Assembly: GCA_964533705.1 (NCBI GenBank)
Contig: CAZHMN010000072.1
Span: 1-15,801, forward strand
DNA: 15,801 bases
Reading direction: 5' to 3'
Source of the DNA: CAZHMN01 sp964533705
Lineage (GTDB): Bacteria; Electryoneota; B3-LCP
The translations under genes were made by a program, and so were the position numbers. Position 1 is the first letter of the stretch. The number at the start of each line of letters is the position of its first letter. This document shows, piece by piece, positions 1 through 7,455 of this stretch. The notes under the pieces were generated by a model that did no database searches, had not been told where the DNA came from, and saw nothing but the letters and a program-made list of their open reading frames with translations.

Positions 1-51
1 TCCGGTCAGAATTTCATCGCCGACGGTGATGATTTCGACACTTTTTTCCAT
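1..51 (-). CDS. cinA: CinA-family protein, first 17 codons (cut by window edge)
   Basis: Only the N-terminus is inside the window. Read on the minus strand from the ATG at 51, it gives MEKSVEIITVGDEILTG. The pattern EIITVGDEILTG is the hallmark opening of the CinA / MoCF-biosynthesis (molybdopterin-binding-like) domain, in which the glycine-aspartate-glutamate stretch lies in the first beta strand and loop. CinA proteins act as NMN deamidase and/or ADP-ribose pyrophosphatase in pyridine-nucleotide salvage. Which activity applies here cannot be judged from 17 residues. It is the next gene downstream of the broken four-helix-bundle gene, which ends 12 bases before this start. The family call is fairly sure because the motif is so distinctive. 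The full length and the C-terminal domain are unknown. Confidence 0.8.
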   Translation of the reverse strand, partial: MEKSVEIITVGDEILTG

Positions 52-58
52 AGAACAT

Positions 59-85
59 AGAATTCAGGAGACAGAATTCAGGAGG
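59..85 (+). repeat. Left arm of an imperfect inverted repeat around the four-helix-bundle pseudogene
   Basis: This arm holds two tandem copies of a unit of about 13-14 bases, AGAATTCAGGAG followed by AC or G. Its reverse-complement counterpart is at 431-464. Aligning the two arms over about 28 bases gives roughly 22 matches with one indel. The pseudogene's last codons and its stop (64-66) lie inside this arm. A single related half-unit, 15 of 18 bases identical to 68-85, sits at 7216-7233 just upstream of lolC. Confidence 0.65.
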
Positions 86-432
86 CTTCTGGTGTATGCC
101 TCAAATTGGCGGCTTACTTCTTCCAACTGTTCCATGAAGCGTTCAGTATCTCCATAACCCAGGTCTTTAACCAGAATCAAGTAGTATCGGCACTCCTCAA
201 TGGAACCCTGTGCGATATTCATAAAGCGGGCTTTATCGGGTTTGCCTTTTTTCTTAAAGCCCTCGGCAATATTCGCTGGAATGGAAACCGCCGCTCGCCG
301 TAGTTGGGAAGTTATTCCGAAAGTTTCTGATTTTGGGAAAGAATCAGAGAATTTGTATGTTTCTAATACCCACTTATGAGCTTTTTACCAGACTATTAGG
401 TCAAAGAAAGTTTTAGCTGGAATTCTTTCCAT
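64..432 (-). pseudogene. Four-helix-bundle protein (S23/IVS-type), broken by an in-frame TAA
   Basis: Translated from the ATG at 432, the frame gives 122 codons interrupted at codon 16 by TAA (387-385). The sequence then continues intact to a TGA at 66-64. Family-typical blocks are RAAVSIPANIAEGF (about residues 47-60), FMNIAQGSIEECRYYLIL (about 71-88) and KDLGYGDTERF. The family usually reads VWQKAH near the N-terminus; here it is VW-stop-KAH, which fits one C-to-T change from CAA. A good AGGAG ribosome site lies 5 bases before the ATG, inside the right inverted-repeat arm. No in-frame start lies closely after the stop; the next ATG is deep in the protein. The family occurs inside 23S rRNA intervening sequences, with diversity-generating retroelements and as free-standing genes. 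Its role in the free-standing form is unclear. A base-calling error could also explain the stop. Confidence 0.85.
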
Positions 433-464
433 TCTGGCTCCTGAAATCTGACTCCTGTCTCCTA
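431..464 (-). repeat. Right arm of the imperfect inverted repeat around the four-helix-bundle pseudogene
   Basis: Read on the minus strand this arm contains tandem CAGGAGTCAGA / CAGGAGCCAGA units, and the last one supplies the Shine-Dalgarno sequence of the pseudogene. It is the inverted counterpart of 59-85. Together the arms would close a stem around the whole gene, which is the same architecture as 23S rRNA intervening sequences that encode this family. The 3' end of the aminopeptidase gene (462) touches the outer edge of the arm. Confidence 0.65.
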
Positions 465-1592
465 TTTTTTTATCACCAAATTCTCAGGATTCAGACCTTG
501 AAGATTCTTCGGTACGAAGCGGCCGTCTTTGCGAATTAACTTCCCGTCGAAGTAAATCTCGCCGCCGCCGCATTCGGGCGTTTGGATGCAGACCAGATCC
601 CAATGGATGGCCGAACGATTGCCGTTGTCCGCCTCATCTTCGTAAGCGTTGCCCGGCGTGAAATGGAAACTGCCGTTGATCTTCTCGTCGAAGAGGATGT
701 CGTCCATGGGCTTCTTGATGAGAGGGTGCACGCCCAGGGCAAATTCTCCGATGTAACGGGCGCCTTCGTCGGTATTCAAGATTTCATTTAATTTCTTGGT
801 ATTGTTGGCCGTCGCCTTGACGATTTTGCCGTTCTTGAATTCAAACCGCACGTTCTCGAAGGTAAAGCCGCGCTGTGAGGATGGTGTATTGTACTGGAGC
901 ACTCCGTTGACCGAATCCCTGACCGGTGCGGTGAAGACCTCGCCGTCTGGCATGTTCAAATGAGCGTCGCACTTGATGGCCGGGATGCCTTTGATGGAGA
1001 AAGTCAAATCGCTACCGTTGCCCTTAATGTGCACCTGGTCGGTCTGTTCCATCAGCCGTACCAGCGGATCCATAGCCCTGGAGGCTTTTTTCCAATCCAC
1101 TCCGGTACAGACGTCGAAATAGAAATCCTCGAAGGCATCGGAGGACATTTTGGCCATCTGTGCCATGCTGGAAGTGGGAACTCGCAGGATGACCCATTTC
1201 GTATGGCGCACCCGCTGCTCCAGATGAACCGGTTTCAGCCACAGCTTTTCGTATAGCTGCATCTTCTTGGTGGGCACGTCGGAGAGTTCCTTGGAATTAA
1301 TCAAGCCCCGGATGCCGATCCAGGCGTCCATCTTCTTCATGCGGTAAAGCTCGGCATCGGCGATGATTTTCATCTGCTCTTCCGTCGCACCGCGAAACAG
1401 CTCTCGTTGCAATCGCTGCGTTTTCTGATCGAGCAGCGCTATCCCCTTGACCGCCTGTACCTCGCGAACAATAGCTTGTACCATCTCAGTCGGAGCGTCA
1501 GTGAACTCGATTAGGACCTTTTCACCTCTTTTCAAATTGGTTGAGTAGCGAATGAGAACTTTTGCCAGTTTCTCGTACTGTGGATTAATCAT
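462..1592 (-). CDS. M29-family metallo-aminopeptidase (AmpS/AmpT/PepS type)
   Basis: This 376-residue protein has the usual length for peptidase family M29, a group of two-metal aminopeptidases with relaxed specificity that act in the cytoplasm in peptide turnover. The metal-ligand pattern of the family is complete: Glu218 in MPDGEVFTAP, Glu283 in YIGEFALG, His310 in SFHFTPGNAY, and His330 and Asp332 in SAIHWDLV. These match the two Glu, two His and one Asp known from Thermus AmpT. There is no signal peptide. The start is supported by a GAGG box 7 bases before the ATG. The gene is followed immediately by the inverted-repeat arm and lies 93 bases downstream of the lipoprotein gene, which contains no clear terminator. 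Family assignment is firm; substrate preference cannot be read from the sequence. Confidence 0.93.
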   Translation of the reverse strand: MINPQYEKLAKVLIRYSTNLKRGEKVLIEFTDAPTEMVQAIVREVQAVKGIALLDQKTQRLQRELFRGATEEQMKIIADAELYRMKKMDAWIGIRGLINSKELSDVPTKKMQLYEKLWLKPVHLEQRVRHTKWVILRVPTSSMAQMAKMSSDAFEDFYFDVCTGVDWKKASRAMDPLVRLMEQTDQVHIKGNGSDLTFSIKGIPAIKCDAHLNMPDGEVFTAPVRDSVNGVLQYNTPSSQRGFTFENVRFEFKNGKIVKATANNTKKLNEILNTDEGARYIGEFALGVHPLIKKPMDDILFDEKINGSFHFTPGNAYEDEADNGNRSAIHWDLVCIQTPECGGGEIYFDGKLIRKDGRFVPKNLQGLNPENLVIKK

Positions 1593-1685
1593 GAGAACCT
1601 CGTGTTTACCTTGTTCAATATTTATTTAGGTAATCCTTCTGTTTGCATCAGGATTTACTTGCTTATCTTCTGATCTAATCGGCAT

Positions 1686-2228
1686 TTATAACTTTTCTAA
1701 AGTCGCCTCCACCTTGTATTCCGGCATAGGATAATCTATCAATGCCCGTATCAGCATCTCATTCGTCGCCGGAATGGCGATGCTATCAATTTTAGAGCGA
1801 TACCCCTTCTTCTCAAAGGCAAAGCAGAACGTAACTTCACCCGCTGTGTAAGCCGGATCAGAATAGTCAATCTCACAGGTAACTTCATGGGCGATATTGA
1901 TGTCAACCGTGTATTCGGCGCTCATGTCGGAATACTCGGTGATGTAGTAGGTCATAACTTTGTAATTGAGAGGCGTTTTTCCGAGGTGTATACCTCTCTT
2001 ATTTTTGGCTTTTTCATAGACGTAAACAGATGCACCAGCAGGAACGGACAGGAATTCGATCGTCGTATAGGATTCTTTCTTTTTCATGACGGTTGCGCTG
2101 CTCCGTGAAGACAGCTCCTCAGCAAACCGGAAACGATAGGTTTTAACCGCTTCTTTGGGACCCGTGCAACCGCAAATCAGTTGGAAGGCAGTAACGCTTA
2201 GAACCGCAGCAATGATACGGGGACTCAT
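1686..2228 (-). CDS. Lipoprotein with PEGA-like domain
   Basis: The predicted protein has 180 residues. A type II signal peptide covers residues 1-20: positively charged MSPR, a hydrophobic core, then LICG before Cys21. It is therefore probably a lipid-anchored envelope protein. Residues of about 55-155 are beta-rich. They open with a PEGA-like pattern (IEFLSVPAGASVYVY, then LGKTPLNYKV), as in surface or periplasmic beta domains thought to bind carbohydrate or protein partners. An upstream in-frame start would add 34 residues and bury the signal peptide. I chose the ATG at 2228 because GAGGGGG lies 6 bases upstream and the signal peptide then sits at the N-terminus. The gene follows clpC, but the clpC terminator separates them, so it probably has its own promoter. 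The partner and exact role are unknown. Confidence 0.75.
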   Translation of the reverse strand: MSPRIIAAVLSVTAFQLICGCTGPKEAVKTYRFRFAEELSSRSSATVMKKKESYTTIEFLSVPAGASVYVYEKAKNKRGIHLGKTPLNYKVMTYYITEYSDMSAEYTVDINIAHEVTCEIDYSDPAYTAGEVTFCFAFEKKGYRSKIDSIAIPATNEMLIRALIDYPMPEYKVEATLEKL

Positions 2229-2528
2229 AATGCACCCCCTCATATATTGAATTCTACGTCTGCCCTGATCGTGCATTGATAACCCAATGCTTTGCAGGAA
2301 AAAGATACTGAATAAAATTGAGAATGTCAAGCGTCCATAGTGGGATTAGCCCAAGATCGAGTCAAATTCGGGACGCGGTGCAATCGGTTGGACATAGTCT
2401 GCTGAAAGGGGTGGGTTTTCATAGTCTTCGCTCCCAATTATGGGACCAAAAAACCCGACCGAAGCCGGGTGATGGATATTTGGTTCTCTGCAGCGTGAGA
2501 GGAATATTATTAGCAGATCCTTTTCCGC
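2229..2528. other. Spacer between clpC and the lipoprotein gene
   Basis: This 300-base spacer holds the clpC terminator (2448-2470) and then the unassigned leader of the lipoprotein gene. I see no convincing ORF, tRNA or repeat in 2229-2447. AT-rich sequence at about 2240-2335 is the likely promoter area, but no -35/-10 pair stands out. Confidence 0.4.
2448..2470 (-). terminator. Rho-independent terminator after clpC
   Basis: On the minus strand the sequence reads ACCCGGC-TTCG-GTCGGGT followed by T6. The hairpin has 7 pairs (one G.T), a C(UUCG)G tetraloop of the extra-stable class and an immediate U tract. It begins 58 bases after the clpC stop codon. Confidence 0.88.
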
Positions 2529-4988
2529 TCAAGTTACAGGATTATCCTCCGGTGATTTAACCTTCTTTAGCGTGAAGGCCAGTCCCTTTCCTTTGCGCGC
2601 TACGGAAATGGCCGAACCGTGTGAGAAACGCCCTTTCAGAATCTCTTCAGCCAGGGGATCCTCTAACAAGCGCTCAACGGCGCGTCGCAGTGGGCGAGCC
2701 CCTGTTTCTATGGAATAGCCCTCGTCGCAGATGAAATCACGAGCGCCGCGGGTGAGTTCGATGGTCAGATCGTGTTCTTTGAGGCGATTGTTGATCTCAT
2801 TAACGTAGATGTCCAGAATCTTCGATATGTCCTTGCGTTCCAGCATGCGGAAGATGATGATTTCATCCACGCGGTTCAGGAATTCAGGCCGGAAGAGACG
2901 CTGCATCTCCTCTTTCATCTTCGCCGCCACTTCCTTCTGGTCAGGCCCCTTCTTTCCTTTGCTGAAACCGTAAGACGTTGCCTGCGTCGCCTCCCGCGTG
3001 CCCAGGTTCGACGTCATGATGAGAATCGTATTCTTGAAATCAACTTTCCGCCCCGAACCATCGGTCAATTCGCCGGAATCGAGTACCTGGAGCAAGATGT
3101 TGAAAACATCCGGGTGGGCTTTTTCTATTTCGTCTAAGAGGACAACCGCGTAGGGCTTTCTGCGCACCCTCTCGGTCAATTGACCGCCTTCATCGTATCC
3201 CACGTAACCCGGAGGTGCACCGATCAGCCGGGAAACGTTGAATTTTTCCATGTATTCCGACATGTCAATGCGCACCAGCGAGTGCTTATCTTCGAAGAGA
3301 TACTCCGCTAACACTTTGGCTGACTCGGTTTTGCCGACGCCGGGAGGCCCTAAGAAGATGAAAGATCCGATCGGTCTGTTGGGATTCTTCAGTCCCGCTC
3401 GCGTTCGCCGGATGGATCGGGAAATCACCTCCAGCGCCTCCTCCTGTCCGATGATGGCTTTGGAGATTTTTTCCTTCATTTTTAGCAGCTTTTCGCCCTC
3501 TGAAAGAGCCACCTTATTGACCGGAATTCCGGTCATCATTGAGACCACCTGGGCAACGTCCGCCTCAGTTACAGCGATTGGCGAGGGGGTTTCATTTTTC
3601 TCCCACTTTTCCCTTTCGGCACTCAGACGAGCTTCCAACTGGAGTTTTTGATCTCTCAGCTTCGCTGCTTTCTCGTATTCTTGTTTCTTAACCAGATCGT
3701 CTTTTTCCTGGCGTATTTTCTCAATTTCGGCTTCTAACGTCCGGATTTCCTGCGGCACGACGATGTTGGAAATGCGCAAACGCGAGCCGGTTTCATCCAG
3801 AACGTCTATGGCCTTGTCGGGAAGATACCGGTCAGTTATATATCTTTCCGAGAGCGTGACGGCGGCTTTGATGGCTTCGTCTGTGTAGGTGATGCCGTGG
3901 TGCTGTTCGTATCTCTCTTTTAAGCCCATCAGGATGTTTAACGTCTCTTCAGTCGTCGGCGGATCAATCAGCACCTTTTGAAAGCGGCGTTCTAAGGCGC
4001 CATCCTTCTCGATGTGCTGGCGATATTCGTCCATTGTGGTGGCGCCGATGCACTGCAATTCACCGCGCGCCAGAGCGGGTTTGAACATATTGGAAGCGTC
4101 CAGAGAGCCGGATGCCGAACCGGCCCCGACGATGGTATGCAGCTCGTCTAAGAAGAGGATGACGTCCCGGCTTTTTTCTAATTCGTTCATGACGGCTTTA
4201 ATCCGCTCTTCGAACTGGCCGCGATACTTCGTGCCGGCGACCATGGCTCCCAGATCCAGAGCGATCACGCGTTTGCTGAAGAGTATGGGAGAAACTTCCC
4301 GCCGGACGATGCGTACCGCCAAACCTTCCGCGATGGCCGTTTTGCCGACGCCGGGTTCACCGATTAATACGGGATTGTTCTTCTTGCGCCGCGATAAAAT
4401 CTGACTGACTCGAGCGATCTCCTTCTCCCGGCCGATAATCGGATCCAATTTCCCCTCGAGGGCCAGTTTGGTTAGATCCCTGCCGAAATGCTCCAGGACG
4501 GGGGTTTTGGATTTTTCTTTCTCCCGCGTTTGCGGGGTTTCCTTTCTGCTATCCCCGCGGAGCATGGCATCGAGCTCCTTCTGAATGGCCTCATGGGTTA
4601 TGTTGAAAGCGCTGAGCACCTGTGCAGCGATTCCGTCCTCTTCCTTGGCAAGCGCCAAGAGCAGATGCTCAGTTCCGATTATTTCGCTGTTGAAATTCTT
4701 GCCTTCGATATAAGAGACCTTGAGCACCCTCTCCGCCCTCTTGGTGAAGGGGATGTTGCCGATTTTCATGGTGGCGCCGGAAGGCTCCACGAACTCCTCG
4801 ATGGAATCCTTCAGTTCCTGCAGGTCGCATCCAAGATTCTTGATGATGGATATTGCCAACCCTTCGGAAAGCCGGAGAAGGCCCAGCAAGAGATGTTCAG
4901 TATCTATGTAATCATGCCCCAGCCGCAGCGCTTCTTCGCGCGCATGCTGGATGACCTGTTGAACGCGAATGGAGAATTTGTTGTTCAT
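2529..4988 (-). CDS. clpC: ClpC-type AAA+ unfoldase, ATPase subunit of Clp protease
   Basis: This 819-residue protein has full ClpC architecture. Two Clp-N repeats (about 1-145) begin with SIRVQQVIQHAREEA. The first AAA+ module has Walker A GEPGVGKT (210-217) and Walker B ILFLDE (277-282). A coiled-coil M-domain/UVR segment (about 425-460, around QEYEKAAKLRDQK) identifies ClpC rather than ClpA or ClpB. The second AAA+ module has Walker A GPPGVGKT (547-554) and Walker B VVLLDE (615-620), and a Clp D2-small domain closes the protein. A YGF tripeptide at about 673-675 sits where the ClpP-docking xGF loop is expected. The protein unfolds substrates into ClpP, usually with an adaptor such as McsB or MecA; neither clpP nor an adaptor gene is in the window. 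The ATG is supported by GAGG 6 bases upstream. The gene is 114 bases downstream of lolD and ends in a strong terminator. Confidence 0.97.
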   Translation of the reverse strand: MNNKFSIRVQQVIQHAREEALRLGHDYIDTEHLLLGLLRLSEGLAISIIKNLGCDLQELKDSIEEFVEPSGATMKIGNIPFTKRAERVLKVSYIEGKNFNSEIIGTEHLLLALAKEEDGIAAQVLSAFNITHEAIQKELDAMLRGDSRKETPQTREKEKSKTPVLEHFGRDLTKLALEGKLDPIIGREKEIARVSQILSRRKKNNPVLIGEPGVGKTAIAEGLAVRIVRREVSPILFSKRVIALDLGAMVAGTKYRGQFEERIKAVMNELEKSRDVILFLDELHTIVGAGSASGSLDASNMFKPALARGELQCIGATTMDEYRQHIEKDGALERRFQKVLIDPPTTEETLNILMGLKERYEQHHGITYTDEAIKAAVTLSERYITDRYLPDKAIDVLDETGSRLRISNIVVPQEIRTLEAEIEKIRQEKDDLVKKQEYEKAAKLRDQKLQLEARLSAEREKWEKNETPSPIAVTEADVAQVVSMMTGIPVNKVALSEGEKLLKMKEKISKAIIGQEEALEVISRSIRRTRAGLKNPNRPIGSFIFLGPPGVGKTESAKVLAEYLFEDKHSLVRIDMSEYMEKFNVSRLIGAPPGYVGYDEGGQLTERVRRKPYAVVLLDEIEKAHPDVFNILLQVLDSGELTDGSGRKVDFKNTILIMTSNLGTREATQATSYGFSKGKKGPDQKEVAAKMKEEMQRLFRPEFLNRVDEIIIFRMLERKDISKILDIYVNEINNRLKEHDLTIELTRGARDFICDEGYSIETGARPLRRAVERLLEDPLAEEILKGRFSHGSAISVARKGKGLAFTLKKVKSPEDNPVT

Positions 4989-5102
4989 CGTCGTCCTCGG
5001 GAATGAGCGCTATTTCCCGTAAAGTAAATCATCGCCGGCAGTTACACGAACCTTTCCGATTCGCGGCTTTCGTTCGGCTCAATTGATAGTAGGTTTTTCC
5101 GA

Positions 5103-5795
5103 TTAGTTGGTTTCGCTTGGATCGGCTTTAATGAGCTGCCCTTCCTGTAGTTTTAAAACTCTATCGCACCTCGCTGCAAATTGCACGTCGTGCGTGACGA
5201 TCATGAAAGCCAGATTGAGATCCCCGGCTAGTTTGAAGATCAAATTCTGGAGCTCAGATGCGGTTCCTCGATCCAAATTGCCCGTGGGTTCATCCGCCAG
5301 GACCAGCGGCGGATCGTTGTGCAAGGCTCTGGCCAGCGCCACCCTCTGCTGTTCACCGCCGGATAATTCACCGGGTCTGTGATCCAGGCGTTCTCCCAGG
5401 CCGACGCGTGAGAGAATGTCAGCCGCTTTGGCCCGGTGATCGTTTTCTTTGCCGCTGCGGATCAATCCCGCCAGCAGTACATTCTCGACGGCGGTGAACT
5501 CCGGGAGCAGGTGGTGAAATTGGAAGACGAAACCGATCTGGGAAGCCCGCAATCTAGCCAGCTCGTCTTCCGAGAGTTCCCAGAGTTTTGCGCCCCCGAT
5601 GGTAATCTGTCCACGGGTGGGGTAATCCAGAGCGCCCACCAGGTGAAGCAGGGTGGATTTCCCCACTCCTGAAGGGCCGATCACTGCAACCGTTTCGCCC
5701 CGCTCGATCTCGAGGTTCAATCCCTTTATGACGGGTAGCTCCTTGCCGCCCAGATAGTAGCTCTTATAAAGATCCTGAATGAGAACCAGGCTCAT
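5103..5795 (-). CDS. lolD: Lipoprotein-release ABC transporter ATPase LolD
   Basis: The 230-residue ABC ATPase belongs to the LolD/MacB-like group. It shows Walker A GPSGVGKST (40-48), Q-loop Gln92, signature LSGGEQQR (144-151), Walker B LVLADE (164-169) with catalytic Glu169, D-loop GNLD and H-loop His202 (VTHD). In the Lol system it powers extraction of outer-membrane lipoproteins from the inner membrane together with the LolC/E permease encoded just upstream. A longer in-frame start would add 35 residues with no homology. I chose the ATG at 5795 because GAGGGT lies 6 bases upstream and the family start MSLVLIQDLYKSY fits. The LolC-LolD gap is 181 bases and is filled by a small frame (5792-5977). 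The adjacent permease favours LolD over FtsE or MacB. Confidence 0.93.
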   Translation of the reverse strand: MSLVLIQDLYKSYYLGGKELPVIKGLNLEIERGETVAVIGPSGVGKSTLLHLVGALDYPTRGQITIGGAKLWELSEDELARLRASQIGFVFQFHHLLPEFTAVENVLLAGLIRSGKENDHRAKAADILSRVGLGERLDHRPGELSGGEQQRVALARALHNDPPLVLADEPTGNLDRGTASELQNLIFKLAGDLNLAFMIVTHDVQFAARCDRVLKLQEGQLIKADPSETN

Positions 5796-5977
5796 CTGAA
5801 CACCCTCAACGGAGACTTTACAGCGTAGCCGTCCATCGCGGAGTGCCGAACCGGTCCGACCCTCATCATTAATATAATGTGGAAAAAATAGTATATCCAA
5901 GTAAAAAACACAAGGAAATTGTTCATTCCTTGACCCCTTCCTCGTTTTACGATGAATGAATAGGAACTATCGGACAT
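5792..5977 (-). CDS. Candidate 61-residue single-span membrane peptide between lolC and lolD
   Basis: This open frame fills the lolC-lolD gap. Its ATG (5977-5975) shares the last base of the lolC stop in a TAATG overlap, and its TGA (5794-5792) overlaps the lolD ATG in an ATGA overlap, the classic arrangement of translationally coupled genes. The product would have a charged N-terminus, a hydrophobic stretch NFLVFFTWIYYFFHIILMM (about residues 20-38) that could cross the membrane once, and a basic tail. An internal ATG at residue 18 has AAGG sequences nearby. Against a real gene: I recognise no homologue, a 62-codon open stretch can arise by chance, the segment is AT-rich, and lolD has its own ribosome site. 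I list it as possible, not established. Confidence 0.3.
   Translation of the reverse strand: MSDSSYSFIVKRGRGQGMNNFLVFFTWIYYFFHIILMMRVGPVRHSAMDGYAVKSPLRVFR
5871..5900 (-). promoter_or_regulatory. Possible sigma-70-like promoter ahead of lolD
   Basis: On the minus strand TTGGAT (5900-5895) and TATATT (5876-5871) are separated by 18 bases in an AT-rich tract. A transcript would carry a leader of about 70 bases into lolD. The -35 match is poor (3 of 6). This reading competes with the small coding frame that spans the same segment. Confidence 0.22.
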
Positions 5978-7209
5978 TACTCATATCGGATTGCTTCGAC
6001 GGGAACCAACGTCGCCGCTTTATGCGCCGGGTACACGCTGGCCAGAAAACAGAGCAACAGCGCGATGACGGCGATCATGACGAAATCACTTGCTTTCATT
6101 AAAATGGGCAACGCATTGATGAAATAAATGTCCGGTGGCAGCGAAAAGAAATGGTATTTAAGCTGTAAAAAGCACAATCCCCACCCCATGATGATGCCGA
6201 TTGCGGTCCCGATCACGCCGACCGCCAACCCTTCGTAGATGAAAATGCGGCGGATGCCGGCGTTGGTAGCTCCCATTGATTTCAAGATGCCGATCTCTTT
6301 CTTTTTCTCTAAAACCACCATGATCAGCGACGATATGATGTTAAAAGCTGCCACCATGATGATCAGCGATAGAATGATGAATCCCATCCACTTTTCGATT
6401 TTCATCCAGTTGAAGAGGTTGCGGTGCATCTCGTGCCAGGTGCGGGGGAAGTAGGGATAGCCCAGCACTTCCTGGATGGCGGCTTTCACCTCCGCCGATC
6501 GGTCAATATCATCCAGCTTGATCTCCAATCCCGTCACCCGATCCGGCATCCGAAATAGATCCTGTGCTTCCGGGATGGAGATGTAGGCGAAGACGTCGTC
6601 GTATTCGTATAATCCCGTCTCGAAAACGCCGGCAACGTGAAACTGCTTGGCGCGCGGCTGGCTGAACAATCCGCCAGAACCCGGACTGAAGAGAACCACC
6701 GTATCTCCCAGCGTGGCGTAGAGCCGGTCGGCTAAGTATCGCCCCAGAACTAAGCCGGGGAGATTCTCTCTGCCGGTCACGTCCACCCGCCCTAAGTGCA
6801 AGCCGCCCGAAATGATCGTTTCCGGCAGTTCGGATACGGTTCCCACCGTGGCCGGATCAATGCCCCGTACGATAACGCCCTCGGTGCGCCCCCCTTCCCG
6901 GATCAACCCCTTCTCCATGATATACGGAGAAATGCCGGAAATGTGACGGATGCCCTCTATCTGTTGTATGATTGAATCCACCTCTTGGATCCCGTTTTCA
7001 TGATAAGTCCCCAGCCGAATGTGAGCATCCGCGCCGATAATGCGGTCGCGTACCTCGGTCTCGAAGCCGTTCATAACGCTGAGGACGATGATCAACGCCG
7101 CCACGCCGATGGCCACTCCGGCGATGGAGATGTAGCTGATCAGCGAGATGAAGCCGGTGCGCCGCTTGGACTTCAGATATCTCGTAGCGATGAAGAGTTC
7201 GTAGGACAT
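5977..7209 (-). CDS. lolC: Lipoprotein-release ABC transporter permease, LolC/LolE family
   Basis: This 410-residue inner-membrane permease has the FtsX/MacB-type fold. It has one span at about 21-46, a large periplasmic domain at about 47-270, and three further spans at about 274-299, 322-349 and 373-395. Family signatures are the N-terminus MSYELFIATRYLKSKRRTGF, the segment VLSVMNGFE after the first span, and EKKKEIGILKSMGAT after the second, which is the coupling-helix region that meets LolD. With LolD it should form the LolCDE-type machine that hands lipoproteins to a periplasmic carrier. A single permease gene is seen; lineages with one such gene use it as a homodimer (LolF-like), so C versus E cannot be decided. 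No Shine-Dalgarno sequence precedes the ATG. The leader contains a relic of the 59-85 repeat. Confidence 0.93.
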   Translation of the reverse strand: MSYELFIATRYLKSKRRTGFISLISYISIAGVAIGVAALIIVLSVMNGFETEVRDRIIGADAHIRLGTYHENGIQEVDSIIQQIEGIRHISGISPYIMEKGLIREGGRTEGVIVRGIDPATVGTVSELPETIISGGLHLGRVDVTGRENLPGLVLGRYLADRLYATLGDTVVLFSPGSGGLFSQPRAKQFHVAGVFETGLYEYDDVFAYISIPEAQDLFRMPDRVTGLEIKLDDIDRSAEVKAAIQEVLGYPYFPRTWHEMHRNLFNWMKIEKWMGFIILSLIIMVAAFNIISSLIMVVLEKKKEIGILKSMGATNAGIRRIFIYEGLAVGVIGTAIGIIMGWGLCFLQLKYHFFSLPPDIYFINALPILMKASDFVMIAVIALLLCFLASVYPAHKAATLVPVEAIRYE

Positions 7210-7286
7210 TTTTTAGTAGCCAGAATTCAGAAGATTTTCAGTTATTGATAGCGATAAGCCCAAAGCAATCGCCAATAAACAGGGTG

Positions 7287-7320
7287 CGGCCGCGTAGGGG
7301 GTCGGGCCTCGCCCCGACCC
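7287..7320. repeat. GC-rich palindromic repeat, family C (copy 1)
   Basis: Hairpin GGGTCGGG / CCCGACCC (stem 8, 7299-7320), preceded by CGGCCGCGTAGGGG. The lead and stem recur at 13464-13495, with family members at 13505-13534 and 10535-10562. Confidence 0.7.
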
Positions 7321-7327
7321 GCCGTAG

Positions 7328-7365
7328 TGTCATTCCGGAAGGGCGTTAGCCCTATCCGGAATCCA
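7328..7365. repeat. GTCATTCCGGA palindrome, family A (copy 1)
   Basis: A nested hairpin: outer stem ATTCCGGA / TCCGGAAT, inner stem GGGC / GCCC around GTTA. It differs from the copy at 13540-13577 at only 2 of 38 positions. The GTCATTC...GAATCCA layout is like REP-type and dRS3-type dispersed repeats of many bacteria. Confidence 0.85.
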
Positions 7366-7382
7366 TTCAAAGATTTCACCTT

Positions 7383-7440
7383 TGCGTCAGGTCTTTTCCC
7401 GAAGTAACGGCTTCGCCGAGCGAAGCGGTGACATGACGCA
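7383..7440. repeat. Long imperfect hairpin, family F (copy 1)
   Basis: TGCGTCAGGTC pairs with GACATGACGCA (10 of 11), enclosing an inner stem GCTTCG / CGAAGC at 7410-7426. The opening TTGCGTCAGGTCTTT recurs at 10861-10875. Confidence 0.65.
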
Positions 7441-7455
7441 GGTTGTATGTGTATA

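Noticed and set aside
385..387. Stop-codon recoding in the four-helix-bundle gene
   Set aside because: The codon is TAA, not a selenocysteine or pyrrolysine codon. Other genes here, such as lolC, end at TAA in the normal way, so a standard nonsense mutation is simpler.
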